Positions 1 to 9,554 of a stretch of DNA of 64,000 bases are shown here, piece by piece. Each line of letters opens with the position of its first letter. Within the stretch, counting starts at the first letter, position 1. The stretch comes from Actinomycetota bacterium. Lineage in GTDB: Bacteria; Actinomycetota; Acidimicrobiia; Acidimicrobiales; Ilumatobacteraceae. Position numbers and translations under genes: made by a program. Under the pieces are notes generated by a model. The model ran no database searches. It saw only the letters and a program-made list of their open reading frames with translations, and was not told the origin of the DNA. Location of the stretch: assembly GCA_947454105.1 (NCBI GenBank), contig CANGIP010000004.1, positions 1 through 64,000 of the forward strand. The letters are read 5' to 3'.

Positions 1-342
1 TACCACGTAGAAGTTCGTGATTGCTACGACGGAATTGACGCGCCCGATATTGATCGCGTCATTCTTGACTTGCCTGAGCCCTGGCAGGTTGTTCCTCATG
101 CGCAAAAGGTGATGAGGCCCGGCGGAATCTTGCTGGCGTACACGCCGTCGATCACCCAGGCAGTGCAGACACGCGAAGCCATGGCAAACCCGATGTGGAC
201 TGGGACGCGTACTTTAGAAGTGCTGCATCGAGGTTGGTATATCGAAGGTCAAGCAGTGCGACCAGATCACCGAATGGTGGCGCACACTGGTTTCTTGACG
301 ACCGGACGTCTCTTAAGCGCTGATGCGCCAAAGCAGATTTAG
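1..342 (+). CDS. trmI: tRNA (adenine-58-N1)-methyltransferase, 3' part
   Basis: The last 113 codons of a SAM-dependent methyltransferase that makes m1A58 in the tRNA T-loop; the 5' part lies before the window. The reading frame is open from base 1. VILDLPEPW (residues about 20-28 of the fragment) is the family's motif IV with the catalytic-site D and PxPW, and PGGILLAYTPSITQ follows it. In mycobacteria trmI lies just upstream of the proteasome genes, as here. Its stop overlaps the 3' end of the opposing ferredoxin gene by 4 nt. Identification is confident. Confidence 0.9.
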   Translation, partial: YHVEVRDCYDGIDAPDIDRVILDLPEPWQVVPHAQKVMRPGGILLAYTPSITQAVQTREAMANPMWTGTRTLEVLHRGWYIEGQAVRPDHRMVAHTGFLTTGRLLSADAPKQI

Positions 343-584
343 GGTTCGATGAAAATGCATTCGCCGGGGCATTCCTCGGCGGATTCAATGACGCCGTCAA
401 GCTCGCCATCGGGGATATTGGCGAGACCGTCAGCGCCCTGCGCGTGGCCCTTAGCCGTTGCATAGACAGTGGCGCCTTCTTTGACGTATGCCAAGCCATC
501 GTCTAACAGAGTGAAAACATTGGGCGAGATTTCTTCGCAAAGTCCGTCGCCTGTGCATAGATCCTGATCAATCCAGACCTTCAT
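339..584 (-). CDS. Single-cluster ferredoxin (3Fe-4S type)
   Basis: An 81-residue soluble electron carrier. Cysteines sit at C10 and C16 (CTGDGLC) and at C72 and C76, with C72 followed by proline. C-x5-C...C-P is the pattern of [3Fe-4S] ferredoxins that often serve cytochromes P450; C76 is an extra cysteine. About 55 residues separate C16 from C72, with a mid-protein stretch (ATAKGHAQGADG) that looks like an insertion. The gene stands alone, convergent with trmI and divergent from ARC. No redox partner is visible nearby, so its electron acceptor is unknown. Cluster type is inferred from cysteine spacing. Confidence 0.85.
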   Translation of the reverse strand: MKVWIDQDLCTGDGLCEEISPNVFTLLDDGLAYVKEGATVYATAKGHAQGADGLANIPDGELDGVIESAEECPGECIFIEP

Positions 585-831
585 GTTCGCTCGCTTGCTC
601 CTCGGGTAACTCCGCGGTACCTAACCGCTGGTCTGAATACTTTACATGGGCAATCACCCGAACACCGCTTTCTCGGTGACCTCTGCGTGAACTTTTGTCG
701 GAAAATGTGCCCTGTGACCTGATCAATTGTGAATCAGTGGACCGATCTGGCGGACTTATGACCTCGTCAAGACCAAAGCCTGAAAGGGGGTGTAAGTTCG
801 CAGGCGTAGGCACTGGTGGAAAGACGAGGGC

Positions 832-2592
832 ATGAACGAGGACATGGACGATCCCCGCTCAGATAACGAGACGCTGAATGATGATCGAGCGACCTTAGAA
901 GCTGAAATTGCGTCGTTACGACTGCGCCTGTCTGGCGTGCAAACTGATGTTCCGCGACGAGTTCGGCAACTTGAAGAACGTCTCATGGAGCTCAAGGGTC
1001 AACTGGCTCAAGAGACAGCCAAAAATGAAAAATTGAGTTACACCCTGCGCGAGGCTCGTGAAAATATTGTGTCGTTGCGTGATGAGGTGGACAAATTGTC
1101 GCAGCCTCCCTCTGCTTACGGTGTGGTCGTTGGCAAAAATGACGATCAAACAATCGATGTGCTCACGAGTGGCCGCAAGTTGCGAGTCAATGTGCACCCT
1201 GATATCGATATTGAGTTGCTGCATCGAGGTTCAGAAGTTGTATTGAACGAAAGTTTCAATGTCGTGACGGCGCGCGACTCAGAAGGTTCGGGAGACGTCG
1301 TGACCATTAAGGAAGTGCTCGAAGACGGCATTCGGGCAATTGTTACTGGTCGGACTGACGATGAAATGGTTTGCGAATTGGCTGACGCCTTGCGAGGAAT
1401 GCATTTGCGAAGCGGAGATACGGTTCGACGCGACAGTCGGACGAATTTATTGCTCGAGAAATTGCCCCGACCCGAGGTCGAAGACCTTCTGTTGGAAGAA
1501 GTTCCTGACATTAGTTATGTCGACATTGGCGGTCTTGACAGTCAGATTGAGCAAATCGCTGACGCAGTTGAACTTCCGTTCTTGTATCACGACCTTTTCG
1601 CCGAACATCAGTTACCGGCACCTAAGGGCATTTTGCTGTACGGACCACCAGGGTGTGGAAAGACCTTGATCGCTAAGGCCGTCGCCAATAGTTTGGCCAA
1701 GAAAGTTGCGGCTCGAACTGGTGATGAAAAGGGTCGCAGTTACTTCATCAACATCAAAGGTCCAGAACTTCTCAATAAGTATGTCGGTGAAACTGAGCGG
1801 CAGATTCGCTTGGTTTTTCAGCGAGCCCGTGAAAAGAGTGAAGAGGGTTGGCCTGTCATCGTCTTTTTCGATGAAATGGACTCGATGTTCCGGACACGAG
1901 GTACCGGAATTTCATCCGACATGGAATCAACCATCGTGCCCCAATTGCTCGCAGAAATTGATGGTGTCGAAGGTTTACGAAATGTCATTGTGATTGGGGC
2001 AACGAATCGTGAAGATCTGATTGACCCGGCGATTTTGCGCCCAGGACGACTTGACGTCAAGATCAAAATTGAGCGACCGACCGATGTTGCAGCAGTGCAA
2101 ATCTTTAGTCGCTATTTAACGACCGAAATTCCGATCGCCGAATCTGAAGTTGCTCAGCACGGGAGCCTTGAAGTCGCGATCTCCGACATGATTTCGCAAG
2201 CGGTGAGCAGCATGTATAGCGACGATGAAATCAATCGTTTCCTTGAAGTCACGTACGCCAATGGCGATAAAGAAGTGATGTATTTCCGTGACTTTTCCTC
2301 CGGCGCCATGATTGAGAACATCGTTCGCCGGGCGAAAAAATTGGCAATTAAACGAGTCATCGCTGGAGGTGAACGTGGTGTTTGTGCTCAAGACCTTTTG
2401 GATTCGATCCGTCAAGAGTTCCGCGAACACGAAGATCTTCCCAACACGACAAACCCTGATGATTGGGCCAAGATTTCTGGCAAGAAGGGCGAGCGCATTG
2501 TGTTTATTCGTACTTTGGTGAACGAAGGAAACGACCGTTCAGTTGCTGGCGGTCGGGCTATTGAACGAAACGCCACTGGTCAGTATCTCTGA
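832..2592 (+). CDS. arc: Proteasome-associated AAA+ ATPase ARC/Mpa
   Basis: The 586-residue hexameric unfoldase recognises pupylated proteins and feeds them into the 20S proteasome. An N-terminal coiled coil (about 16-88), where Pup docks, is followed by the tandem OB region (about 95-230) and one AAA+ module. Walker A is GPPGCGKT (271-278, K277), Walker [11 protein letters not shown] (D347, E348), and the ILRPGRLD arginine-finger region follows. The protein ends in GQYL; a penultimate tyrosine docks Mpa/ARC into the PrcA ring, so the interaction should work here. The ATG at 832 follows a purine-rich GACGAGGG. It heads the locus, 30 nt before dop. Confidence 0.97.
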   Translation: MNEDMDDPRSDNETLNDDRATLEAEIASLRLRLSGVQTDVPRRVRQLEERLMELKGQLAQETAKNEKLSYTLREARENIVSLRDEVDKLSQPPSAYGVVVGKNDDQTIDVLTSGRKLRVNVHPDIDIELLHRGSEVVLNESFNVVTARDSEGSGDVVTIKEVLEDGIRAIVTGRTDDEMVCELADALRGMHLRSGDTVRRDSRTNLLLEKLPRPEVEDLLLEEVPDISYVDIGGLDSQIEQIADAVELPFLYHDLFAEHQLPAPKGILLYGPPGCGKTLIAKAVANSLAKKVAARTGDEKGRSYFINIKGPELLNKYVGETERQIRLVFQRAREKSEEGWPVIVFFDEMDSMFRTRGTGISSDMESTIVPQLLAEIDGVEGLRNVIVIGATNREDLIDPAILRPGRLDVKIKIERPTDVAAVQIFSRYLTTEIPIAESEVAQHGSLEVAISDMISQAVSSMYSDDEINRFLEVTYANGDKEVMYFRDFSSGAMIENIVRRAKKLAIKRVIAGGERGVCAQDLLDSIRQEFREHEDLPNTTNPDDWAKISGKKGERIVFIRTLVNEGNDRSVAGGRAIERNATGQYL

Positions 2593-2621
2593 TGCTATTT
2601 CGCGTGAATGCGGTGATCTAG

Positions 2622-4130
2622 ATGGCCATCGTCAAAGTTTCTGGAATTGAAACTGAATACGGAATTTTGGCTCGAGGGACGGAATCAAATCCTGTCCTGG
2701 CATCCTCCTTGTTGATCAACGCGTACATAGAGGCGAACTCGCCCGATGTTGAACATGATGTTCCGGCGTGGAATTTTGATGATGAACAACCCGATATCGA
2801 CGCTCGAGGCTTTTCTCTTGAATCGGCCATGCCACCAGAAGTTGAAATGCATCTTGTCAATGCGGTGCTCACAAATGGAGCGCGTTACTACGTTGATCAT
2901 GCCCACCCAGAAATATCGACTCCCGAATGTGCCAACGCCTGGGAGACTTTGATTTATGACTGTGCGGGGGAAGAAATTATTCGGCAATCTATGGCGGCGG
3001 TGAACCGCACGTTGCCTTCCGGTGTTGAAATGCTTCTGTATAAGAACAACAGCGATGGTAAAGGAAATAGCTACGGCTGTCATGAGAACTTCCTAGTTGC
3101 CCGCGATGTTCCATTCGGAAGAATTGTTTCGCAAATCACTCCGCATTTCGTGACCCGTCAGGTTTTCGCTGGGGCCGGTAAAGTCGGCTCAGAAATGCTT
3201 GGTGTTTCTGCCGAGCAGGTGCCTTTTCAGATGAGTCAACGCGCTGACTTCTTTGAAGAAGAAGTTGGTCTTGAAACAACTTTGAAACGCCCCATTGTGA
3301 ACACGCGCGACGAACCGCACTGTGATCCGCAGAAGTATCGGCGCCTGCACGTCATTGTTGGCGATGCCAATATGTCGCAGGTCGCGACGTTCTTAAAGGT
3401 CGGGACGACGTCACTCATTTTGTCGCTCATTGAGGATGACGTGCTTGGTGCGGATCTGACTTTGGCCCATCCGGTCTCTGCGATTCGCCAAGTGAGTTAC
3501 GACCCAACATTGAAACAAACCTTGCTCATGGCGAATGGCTCGCGTATGACCGCTATGGAAATTCAGTGGGCGCTTTTTCAAAAGTCGGTGAATTACGTGA
3601 AGTCGGTTGGTTTTGATTCTGTTGGTGGTGAAATCATCGGGCAGCGGATTCTTGACTTGTGGGAAGAAGTGTTAACGGGTCTTGACCATGACCCTGAAAG
3701 TGTCGCCGACATGGTTGATTGGATTGCAAAAAAGCGCATCGTTGACGGAATGCAATCTCGTCATGGACTTTCACATGGTGACTCGCGCTTGAAGGCAATT
3801 GATTTGCAATATCACGATATGCGGGCCGAAAAGTGTTTGGCCACGCGAGCAGGTTTGCGAACTTTGGTCGAGAGTGCTCACGTCGAGCGCGCGATTCTGC
3901 ACGCACCTGACACCACGCGTGCTTATTTCCGTGGCCAATGTCTCGAAAGGTGGCCAGATCAAGTTGTGTCGGCTAACTGGGACTGTTTGGTGCTTGACGT
4001 TGGTCGAGGTCCATTACGTCGCGTTCCTATGATGGAACCGCTCCGGGGGACGAAGGATTTGGTGGGGCAAATATGTTCAGAAAGCCAGACTTTGCTCGAA
4101 TTGCTTGATCGTTTAGGTGCCGAAAAGTGA
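2622..4130 (+). CDS. dop: Deamidase/depupylase Dop
   Basis: A 502-residue member of the carboxylate-amine/glutamine-synthetase fold. Dop converts Pup-GGQ to Pup-GGE and removes Pup from substrates. It begins IETEYGI, with the nucleotide/Mg-binding glutamates E10 and E12. The insertion ASSLLINAY...DIDARGFSL (about 27-66) is the Dop-loop that separates Dop from PafA, and VDHAHPE (D92) carries the catalytic aspartate. The downstream Pup already ends in glutamate, so deamidation should be unnecessary and depupylation is the likely role (inference). A 115-nt gap before pup suggests pup has its own promoter. Confidence 0.96.
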   Translation: MAIVKVSGIETEYGILARGTESNPVLASSLLINAYIEANSPDVEHDVPAWNFDDEQPDIDARGFSLESAMPPEVEMHLVNAVLTNGARYYVDHAHPEISTPECANAWETLIYDCAGEEIIRQSMAAVNRTLPSGVEMLLYKNNSDGKGNSYGCHENFLVARDVPFGRIVSQITPHFVTRQVFAGAGKVGSEMLGVSAEQVPFQMSQRADFFEEEVGLETTLKRPIVNTRDEPHCDPQKYRRLHVIVGDANMSQVATFLKVGTTSLILSLIEDDVLGADLTLAHPVSAIRQVSYDPTLKQTLLMANGSRMTAMEIQWALFQKSVNYVKSVGFDSVGGEIIGQRILDLWEEVLTGLDHDPESVADMVDWIAKKRIVDGMQSRHGLSHGDSRLKAIDLQYHDMRAEKCLATRAGLRTLVESAHVERAILHAPDTTRAYFRGQCLERWPDQVVSANWDCLVLDVGRGPLRRVPMMEPLRGTKDLVGQICSESQTLLELLDRLGAEK

Positions 4131-4248
4131 CTTTGAATTAAATGACTGTCAAGATCACAGGACTCGCCGAAACCGTCGGTAGATTTTCGTCAAGTGTCAA
4201 TTTGCCAAGTTTTAATCATTAATGCGAATCAATCACTGAGAGGGAATG

Positions 4249-4443
4249 ATGGCTGAGAGAGTCCAGAAACAGAAGTCCAACTCTGAGCGAGTGGCGGAAG
4301 AAGTCGTATCTTCAGAAGCTTCCAGTCAACAAGGTGAGAAGTTGAAAGCAGAGCTCGATGATTTGCTTGACGAGATTGATGATGTTTTAGAAAGTAATGC
4401 TGAAGACTTCGTCAAGTCGTACATCCAAAAAGGTGGCGAATGA
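4249..4443 (+). CDS. pup: Prokaryotic ubiquitin-like protein Pup, encoded with terminal GGE
   Basis: This small, mostly disordered modifier is joined through its C-terminal glutamate to lysines of target proteins by PafA. From the second of two adjacent ATGs (4246 and 4249) it is 64 residues, the usual length; GAGAGGG ends 5 nt before 4249, a better spacing than for 4246. The core [19 protein letters not shown] is the conserved Mpa-binding helix, and the tail is YIQKGGE. The codon GAA just before the stop means Pup is made ligation-ready rather than as GGQ. prcB starts 3 nt after the stop. Confidence 0.97.
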   Translation: MAERVQKQKSNSERVAEEVVSSEASSQQGEKLKAELDDLLDEIDDVLESNAEDFVKSYIQKGGE

Positions 4444-4446
4444 ATC

Positions 4447-5256
4447 GTGGTCGTCCCGTTTTTTAATCTTGAAAATGATCCAGGAAGCAATTTCACTTCA
4501 TTGCTCCGCAAAGTGGGTCTGGACCCTTTTTCTTACGCTCATTCCGGAGACGTTCAATCGCTACAGGCACCGCACGGGACAACCGTGCTCGCTGTTCGTT
4601 ATAACAATGGCGTGGTCATGGCTGGAGATCGCCGAGCAACGATGGGCTCGCGTATTTCAAATCGCGAGATGGAGAAAGTTGTACCAGCTGATCGCCATAG
4701 TGGAGTAGCGATTTCTGGTACCGCAGGTATCGCCATGGACATGATCAAGATATTCCAACTGCAACTTGAGCATTTTGAAAAACTTGACGGTCGACCCATC
4801 AGTCTTGAAGGTAAAGCGAACCAACTTTCGCAACTCGTACGAGCGAATCTCTCGGGAGCGATGCAAGGTCTCGCGGTTGTTCCGATTTTTGGGGGGTACG
4901 ACTTATTACGTAGTACCGGTCGCCTTTGGGACTTTGACGTCACTGGTGGTCGCTATGAGGAGCGCGAGTTTGTGGCAACCGGATCGGGTGGTGGTCCGGC
5001 ATCGACGGTTTTGAAGGTTGGGTTTCGGCCAGGAATGGACGCCGATGAGGCAATCAACTTGGCCTGTCGAGCTTTGTGGGAGGCCGCTGACGTTGATTCG
5101 GCTACGGGTGGGCCAGATGTGCTCCGAAGCATTTACCCAGTGGTCGCGACCATTACGGCTGATGGATGGGAACGCCGTGATGACAGCGATTTAGCAACAC
5201 GGTTTGAGACGCTTGTTCAACAGCAACGTTCGCAGCGTGAAGGAACAACATCATGA
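4447..5256 (+). CDS. prcB: 20S proteasome beta subunit
   Basis: The catalytic subunit of the 20S proteasome (269 residues). A propeptide of 44 residues ends in HG before T45-T46-V, so the N-terminal nucleophile is T45 after self-cleavage. GVVMAGDRRAT supplies the conserved Asp/Arg region of the active site. The GTG at 4447 sits 3 nt after the pup stop, with AGGTGG in the pup 3' end as ribosome-binding site. It overlaps prcA by ATGA, which indicates translational coupling and matched subunit output. Assignment is certain from sequence and context. Confidence 0.97.
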   Translation: MVVPFFNLENDPGSNFTSLLRKVGLDPFSYAHSGDVQSLQAPHGTTVLAVRYNNGVVMAGDRRATMGSRISNREMEKVVPADRHSGVAISGTAGIAMDMIKIFQLQLEHFEKLDGRPISLEGKANQLSQLVRANLSGAMQGLAVVPIFGGYDLLRSTGRLWDFDVTGGRYEEREFVATGSGGGPASTVLKVGFRPGMDADEAINLACRALWEAADVDSATGGPDVLRSIYPVVATITADGWERRDDSDLATRFETLVQQQRSQREGTTS

Positions 5257-5930
5257 ATCAACCTTTTTATGTCGCACCTGAACAGTTGATGAAAGATCGC
5301 GCTGATTATGCGCGAAAAGGAATAGCCCGAGGGCGCGCATTGGTTGCCGTTCAATACAACAACGGGATTGTGGTCGTCGCTGAGAACACGTCAAATACTT
5401 TGCGTAAGGTGAGCGAGATTTACGATCGCATCGGATTTGCTGGAGTTGGTAAATACAACGAGTTCGATCAACTTCGTCGTTTCGGTGTTCGTAATGCCGA
5501 CGTTCGAGGGTACCAATACTCTCGGGACGATGTTGAAGCTCGAAGTCTGGCCAATGAATACGCGCAGATACTCGGTCAAACTTTCACGCACGATGTCAAG
5601 CCGTACGAGGTTGAGATTTTGTTGGCAGAAGTCGGCATTGATCAAGATTCAGATCAGCTATTTCACATCATGTACGACGGCACATTGATGGATGAGCGTG
5701 GTTTGAGTGTGCTTGGCGGAGATGCTGAATCAATTACTGAGCGTTTGCGGAACTCATGGGAACCTGCTGACGATTTGGCAACAGCTGTTAAGAAGTGTGT
5801 ATCGGCATTGTCGGGCCCTGATCGCGTTCTGCGCGCTGGTGATCTTGAAGTAGCGGTGTTGCGACGCGGCGAAGATCGTCGTTGTTTCCAAAGATTCGAT
5901 GATGCGGAAGTTGCCAAACTCCAGGAATAG
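5253..5930 (+). CDS. prcA: 20S proteasome alpha subunit
   Basis: A 225-residue structural subunit forming the outer rings and gate of the 20S core, and the docking surface for the ARC C-terminus. It starts MNQPFYVAPEQLMKDRADYARKG, the conserved gating/H0 helix region, followed by the fold signature RALVAVQYNNGIVVVAEN. It lacks the N-terminal catalytic threonine, as expected for an alpha subunit. It is coupled to prcB by a 4-nt ATGA overlap. It is slightly shorter than mycobacterial PrcA at the C-terminus (inference from memory of the family). Confidence 0.96.
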   Translation: MNQPFYVAPEQLMKDRADYARKGIARGRALVAVQYNNGIVVVAENTSNTLRKVSEIYDRIGFAGVGKYNEFDQLRRFGVRNADVRGYQYSRDDVEARSLANEYAQILGQTFTHDVKPYEVEILLAEVGIDQDSDQLFHIMYDGTLMDERGLSVLGGDAESITERLRNSWEPADDLATAVKKCVSALSGPDRVLRAGDLEVAVLRRGEDRRCFQRFDDAEVAKLQE

Positions 5931-6027
5931 AAACTCTCAAGTGAATCCGAGCCATCGGGACTTTGGTCCTCAGACAAATCAACGAGTGGCGATCCTTCCT
6001 TCCCTGCGCTGATGTCATCGTGTGGGT

Positions 6028-6633
6028 ATGAGAATTTTGCTTGTCGACGGAGATCAGTTAGAAGGTGTTGTCCTTGCCGGGCAACTCGGTGAACGGGGTC
6101 ACGAAGTCGTGCGATGCTTCCCGCCAGATGGACATACATTGTGTGTGGGTGTAAGTGATTCGTCAAAGTGCCCAGTTGAATCTCTTGGATGTGATGTCGC
6201 TCTTGTTGTGCGAGACGCTGAAACCGAACCTGGTTTGCGCGAAATGGGAGCCGTTTGCGCGATTCGACGTCACATTCCTGTGATCGAAGCCTTTGCTGAA
6301 TCAAAGAGCCCATACGCCGAATGGTCAACGCCTGCGGGAACTGCAGTAATTGAAGCAGTTGAAGATTTTGATACAGGAGCGCGACCCCATCTTGTGACAG
6401 CGATTGAATCTCGACTCGCAACGTTGCCAGCGGTTATCCGTTTGGGCAAGATGCCGACGATCGCCGTGCGCCATCAAGGTACGCAGGTCTTACTCAACAT
6501 CACTTTGCCACCAGGTGCGACAACGGTCGAAGAGGAGAGCATCGTGACTTGGGCTGTGCGATGCTTGCGTGAACAAGACCCGCATTCGTTGACCGCCGAT
6601 GTGTCGGTGCAAGGTCGAGGCGTGAACGGCTGA
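6028..6633 (+). CDS. Receiver-like small protein inside proteasome locus, function unknown
   Basis: A protein of 201 residues from the ATG at 6028; a GTG two codons upstream is also possible. MRILLVDGDQLEGVVLAGQL resembles the beta1-alpha1 start of a response-regulator receiver, including the acidic pair after beta1. In the strand that should carry the phospho-acceptor Asp, the sequence is CDVALVVRDAE, so the aspartate is not at the usual place. No HTH or other output domain follows. The C-terminal third (GTQVLLNITLPPGATTVEEESIVTWAVRCL) looks like a separate small alpha/beta unit. It lies 91 nt after prcA and 63 nt before pafA on the same strand. A role in pupylation is only suggested by position. 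Confidence 0.75.
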   Translation: MRILLVDGDQLEGVVLAGQLGERGHEVVRCFPPDGHTLCVGVSDSSKCPVESLGCDVALVVRDAETEPGLREMGAVCAIRRHIPVIEAFAESKSPYAEWSTPAGTAVIEAVEDFDTGARPHLVTAIESRLATLPAVIRLGKMPTIAVRHQGTQVLLNITLPPGATTVEEESIVTWAVRCLREQDPHSLTADVSVQGRGVNG

Positions 6634-6683
6634 AAAGTTGAATCTGTTGGCCCGACAAGTTCTACTGTCAGCCAAAAGGCGAC

Positions 6684-6696
6684 TACCTTGCTGTAA
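6684..6696 (+). promoter_or_regulatory. Leaderless-type -10 element before pafA
   Basis: TACCTT at 6684-6689, then 7 nt, then the GTG start. It fits the TANNNT-N6-7-start pattern seen repeatedly in this window. Confidence 0.5.
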
Positions 6697-8055
6697 GTGG
6701 AGCGACGGATTTACGGGCTTGAGAATGAATACGGAGTGACCTGTACGTTGCGGGGTCAACGTCGTCTCAGCCCCGATGAGGTCAGTCGGTATCTCTTTCG
6801 CAAAGTGGTGTCTTGGGGTCGAAGTTCAAATGTTTTTCTTGAAAATGGTTCGCGGTTATACCTCGATGTCGGTTCACACCCTGAATACGCGACTGCTGAA
6901 TGTGACTCGATTTACGATGTCGTCGTTCAAGACAAAGCTGGGGAGCGGATTCTTGAAAATTTGGTTGGTTCGGCCGAAGAAAGACTTCGCGAAGAAGGTA
7001 TCCGTGGAACTATTTATCTCTTTAAGAACAACACCGATTCGGCAGGAAATAGTTATGGGTGCCACGAGAATTATTTGACCTCTCGCGAAGACGATGCAAG
7101 TCTGCATAATTCGGTATTGATTCCTTTTTTGGTGTCCCGAATGATTTTCACTGGGGCAGGCAAGATCGTGCAGACGGCCCGGGGTCCGATCTACTCAATC
7201 ACTCAACGGGCCGATCACATCTGGGAAACGATGTCGTCAGCGACTACTCGAAGTCGTCCAATTATTAATACCCGCGATGAACCTCATGCGGATGCCGAAA
7301 AGTATCGCCGCCTTCACGTCATTGTTGGAGACTCGAATATGAGTGAGTATTCCAACTTCTTGAAAGTAGGTTCGACTGCGTGCCTATTGCGAATGATGGA
7401 GGATCCCAAGTTTCCTTTACGAGATATGACACTCGAAAATCCGATTCGAGCTATCCGTGATTTCAGCCATGACATCACTTGTCGTAAGACCGTCAACTTA
7501 GCTAGCGGACGCGAAGTGAGCGCGCTCGATATCCAGCGCGAATATCTCAATGCTGCGCTTGAGTTTGCCGAAACTCGAGGTTTTCAACCTAATGAGCAAA
7601 AGGCTCTCGAAATGTGGAAGTACTGCATTGAGTCGATTGAAGTCGATCCACTTTCATTAGACCGAGAAGTGGATTGGGTCATCAAACATAAGTTGATTGA
7701 TTCCTATTGCATCAAGAACGGTCTTGAATTAGGGGATCCAAAAGCGCAACTTATTGATTTGCAATATCACGATGTCGTGCGTAGTCGTGGTTTGTTCTAC
7801 AAGATGCAGAGTCGTGACTTAGTCGAGAGGGTCTGCACAGACGCCGACATTATTGAAGCTATTGATGTTCCTCCTCAAACAACTCGGGCGCGCCTACGTG
7901 GGGAATTCATCAGGGCAGCCAAAGAGAAGAAACGTGACTACACAGTTGATTGGGTTCATCTCAAACTGAACGACCAGGCTCAAAGAACGGTTTTATGTAA
8001 AGACCCGCTCAAGAGTCGGGACGAACGGGTAGAAAAACTGATCGCATCCCTCTGA
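6697..8055 (+). CDS. pafA: Pup-protein ligase PafA
   Basis: A 452-residue Pup ligase related to Dop. It phosphorylates the Pup C-terminal glutamate with ATP and transfers Pup to substrate lysines. GLENEYG (E9, E11) and [15 protein letters not shown] (D57) are the active-site segments, and [18 protein letters not shown] and [18 protein letters not shown] match Dop counterparts. The Dop-loop is absent, which marks it as PafA. The start is GTG at 6697, with TACCTT ending 7 nt before it, so the gene may be read from its own leaderless promoter. Confidence 0.97.
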   Translation: MERRIYGLENEYGVTCTLRGQRRLSPDEVSRYLFRKVVSWGRSSNVFLENGSRLYLDVGSHPEYATAECDSIYDVVVQDKAGERILENLVGSAEERLREEGIRGTIYLFKNNTDSAGNSYGCHENYLTSREDDASLHNSVLIPFLVSRMIFTGAGKIVQTARGPIYSITQRADHIWETMSSATTRSRPIINTRDEPHADAEKYRRLHVIVGDSNMSEYSNFLKVGSTACLLRMMEDPKFPLRDMTLENPIRAIRDFSHDITCRKTVNLASGREVSALDIQREYLNAALEFAETRGFQPNEQKALEMWKYCIESIEVDPLSLDREVDWVIKHKLIDSYCIKNGLELGDPKAQLIDLQYHDVVRSRGLFYKMQSRDLVERVCTDADIIEAIDVPPQTTRARLRGEFIRAAKEKKRDYTVDWVHLKLNDQAQRTVLCKDPLKSRDERVEKLIASL

Positions 8056-8084
8056 GGCGTCATGTTTGGTAGGCCTCGACACTG

Positions 8085-8099
8085 TACGGTTAGAGGGTC
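8085..8099 (+). promoter_or_regulatory. Possible -10 element before lepB
   Basis: TACGGT at 8085-8090, 9 nt before the ATG. The spacing is longer than in the other examples, so this one is weaker; the transcript would be leaderless or nearly so. Confidence 0.3.
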
Positions 8100-8750
8100 A
8101 TGAGCGAAGGAATTGAAATCTCTGAGGACAGCGCATTGGTTGAGGCCGATGATGCTGCAACTGGTGAGGCTATTCGTGCAGATTTGAGTGAGAAACAGCG
8201 GACGCAAATGCGCGCTGTTTGGGAATGGGTTTTTGTTGTCGTGATCGCTATTGGGGCGGCGTTACTGATTCGGCTGTTCTTGTTCCAGCAGTACTACATC
8301 GACGGTCCAAGCATGCAGACGACCTTGATGCCCCAGGATCGCGTTCTTGTGAACAAATTGTCGTACAAGTTGCACGACATTCATCGCGGTGACGTGATTG
8401 TTTTCGATCGTGTGACGAACGAAACTCAACACGATGATCTCATTAAGCGAGTCATGGGTTTGCCGGGTGAGACTTTAGAAATTCGCTCATGCATCGTGTA
8501 TATCGATGGTGTACAAGTGAACGAGCCCTACTTGAACCCAGAGCAAACTTCCCAAATTGAACCGAGTGCTCGTTGCGGTTCGCACACTGATATGGCGCCG
8601 TTTGTTGTTCCGGATCATATGGTTTTCGTGATGGGGGACAATCGAGTGCAAAGTTTTGACAGTCGCGACTTTGGGCCAATTAACACTGGAAAAATTCGTG
8701 GTCGGGCATTCGTGGTTATTTGGCCAGCAAGTGCTTGGGCCTGGCTCTAG
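8100..8750 (+). CDS. lepB: Signal peptidase I
   Basis: A 216-residue membrane protease that removes signal peptides outside the cytoplasmic membrane. An acidic cytoplasmic N-terminus (1-38) leads to a single transmembrane segment (about 41-62). Next come the catalytic-serine box DGPSMQTTL (S71) and the general-base lysine box LIKRVMGLPGE (K116). The later boxes VFVMGDNRVQSFDSRDFGPI complete the family signature. It follows pafA by 44 nt and precedes the Tat genes on the same strand, so export functions cluster here. The convergent gdpD gene ends 3 nt away. Confidence 0.95.
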   Translation: MSEGIEISEDSALVEADDAATGEAIRADLSEKQRTQMRAVWEWVFVVVIAIGAALLIRLFLFQQYYIDGPSMQTTLMPQDRVLVNKLSYKLHDIHRGDVIVFDRVTNETQHDDLIKRVMGLPGETLEIRSCIVYIDGVQVNEPYLNPEQTSQIEPSARCGSHTDMAPFVVPDHMVFVMGDNRVQSFDSRDFGPINTGKIRGRAFVVIWPASAWAWL

Positions 8751-8753
8751 CGT

Positions 8754-9467
8754 TTAGGCGTTTCGAGCGAACGCATCCATCATGCGATCGGTGTAGTCGC
8801 TGAAGACGCCATCGAGACCCATGCGGATACCGTCGTCGAGCACGTAGTCCTGTTGCATGTCCCAACCCAGCGCGTAGCGATTGAAGCGATGGAATAACGT
8901 GACGAGTCCACCGTTCCAGTCGGTGTGATGCATGTTGATGCAGTCAATGCCAGATTCGTGCAGTTGAGCAGCGCGCCGTTCGGGACCGTCCTTCAATCGG
9001 CTGAGTCGCGTTGAATCAACAAGCTTGGCTGCGGTGAGAGATCGCCAACTTGCGACGACCTGCCACTTGTGGTGGCAGAGCCAGAGTCGTGGCTCAAGCT
9101 CTGGCTTCACGAGTCGAACGGCATCAAGAGTTGCATTCAAGGCGGCAGGGTCTTTGACATCCAGCGAAAAATCAAAATTGCCTGTGACTGCGTCAAGCAT
9201 TGCGGCAACTGTTGGAATGTGACTGGGTAAATCTGCTTGTGCCAACTCTGAAATGGGGATTTTGCGACCGCGACGACGAACGATTCCATCGTGATCGAGG
9301 ACGGCAATCCCATCCGATGTCACCCAAACATCACTTTCGAGTCCGGTGGCCCCGAGTCGTAGTGCCAGCTGAAATGCTTCGATCGTGTTCTCTGGGGCGT
9401 AGGCCCGGGCTCCGCGGTGGGCGAAGGCAATCGGAGGGTCGATCAGAGACGGAAGGCGTTGCTGCAC
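8754..9467 (-). CDS. Glycerophosphodiester phosphodiesterase family protein
   Basis: A 237-residue TIM-barrel hydrolase of glycerophosphodiesters such as those from phospholipid turnover. AFAHRGARAYAPENTIEAF carries the HRG and EN signature, and LESDVWVTSDGIAVLDHDG carries the metal and acid/base residues (E, D, HD). No signal peptide is visible, so it is probably cytosolic. The start is GTG at 9467. It lies alone on this strand between lepB and tatB. Substrate specificity within the family cannot be read from the sequence. Confidence 0.9.
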   Translation of the reverse strand: MQQRLPSLIDPPIAFAHRGARAYAPENTIEAFQLALRLGATGLESDVWVTSDGIAVLDHDGIVRRRGRKIPISELAQADLPSHIPTVAAMLDAVTGNFDFSLDVKDPAALNATLDAVRLVKPELEPRLWLCHHKWQVVASWRSLTAAKLVDSTRLSRLKDGPERRAAQLHESGIDCINMHHTDWNGGLVTLFHRFNRYALGWDMQQDYVLDDGIRMGLDGVFSDYTDRMMDAFARNA

Positions 9468-9542
9468 GAGTTGATGTTGGCACGATCGAGGAATTCCAGC
9501 AAGTACTGAGCGGTGGGGCTACACATCGAGATATTCGGTAAT

Positions 9543-9554
9543 TAGACTCATTTT
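9543..9554 (+). promoter_or_regulatory. Leaderless-type -10 element before tatB
   Basis: TAGACT at 9543-9548, 6 nt before the GTG start, with no Shine-Dalgarno between them. Confidence 0.5.

Noticed and set aside
568-813. Minus-strand open frame upstream of ARC
   Set aside because: No start signal or recognisable protein; it covers the ARC promoter region and overlaps the ferredoxin start.
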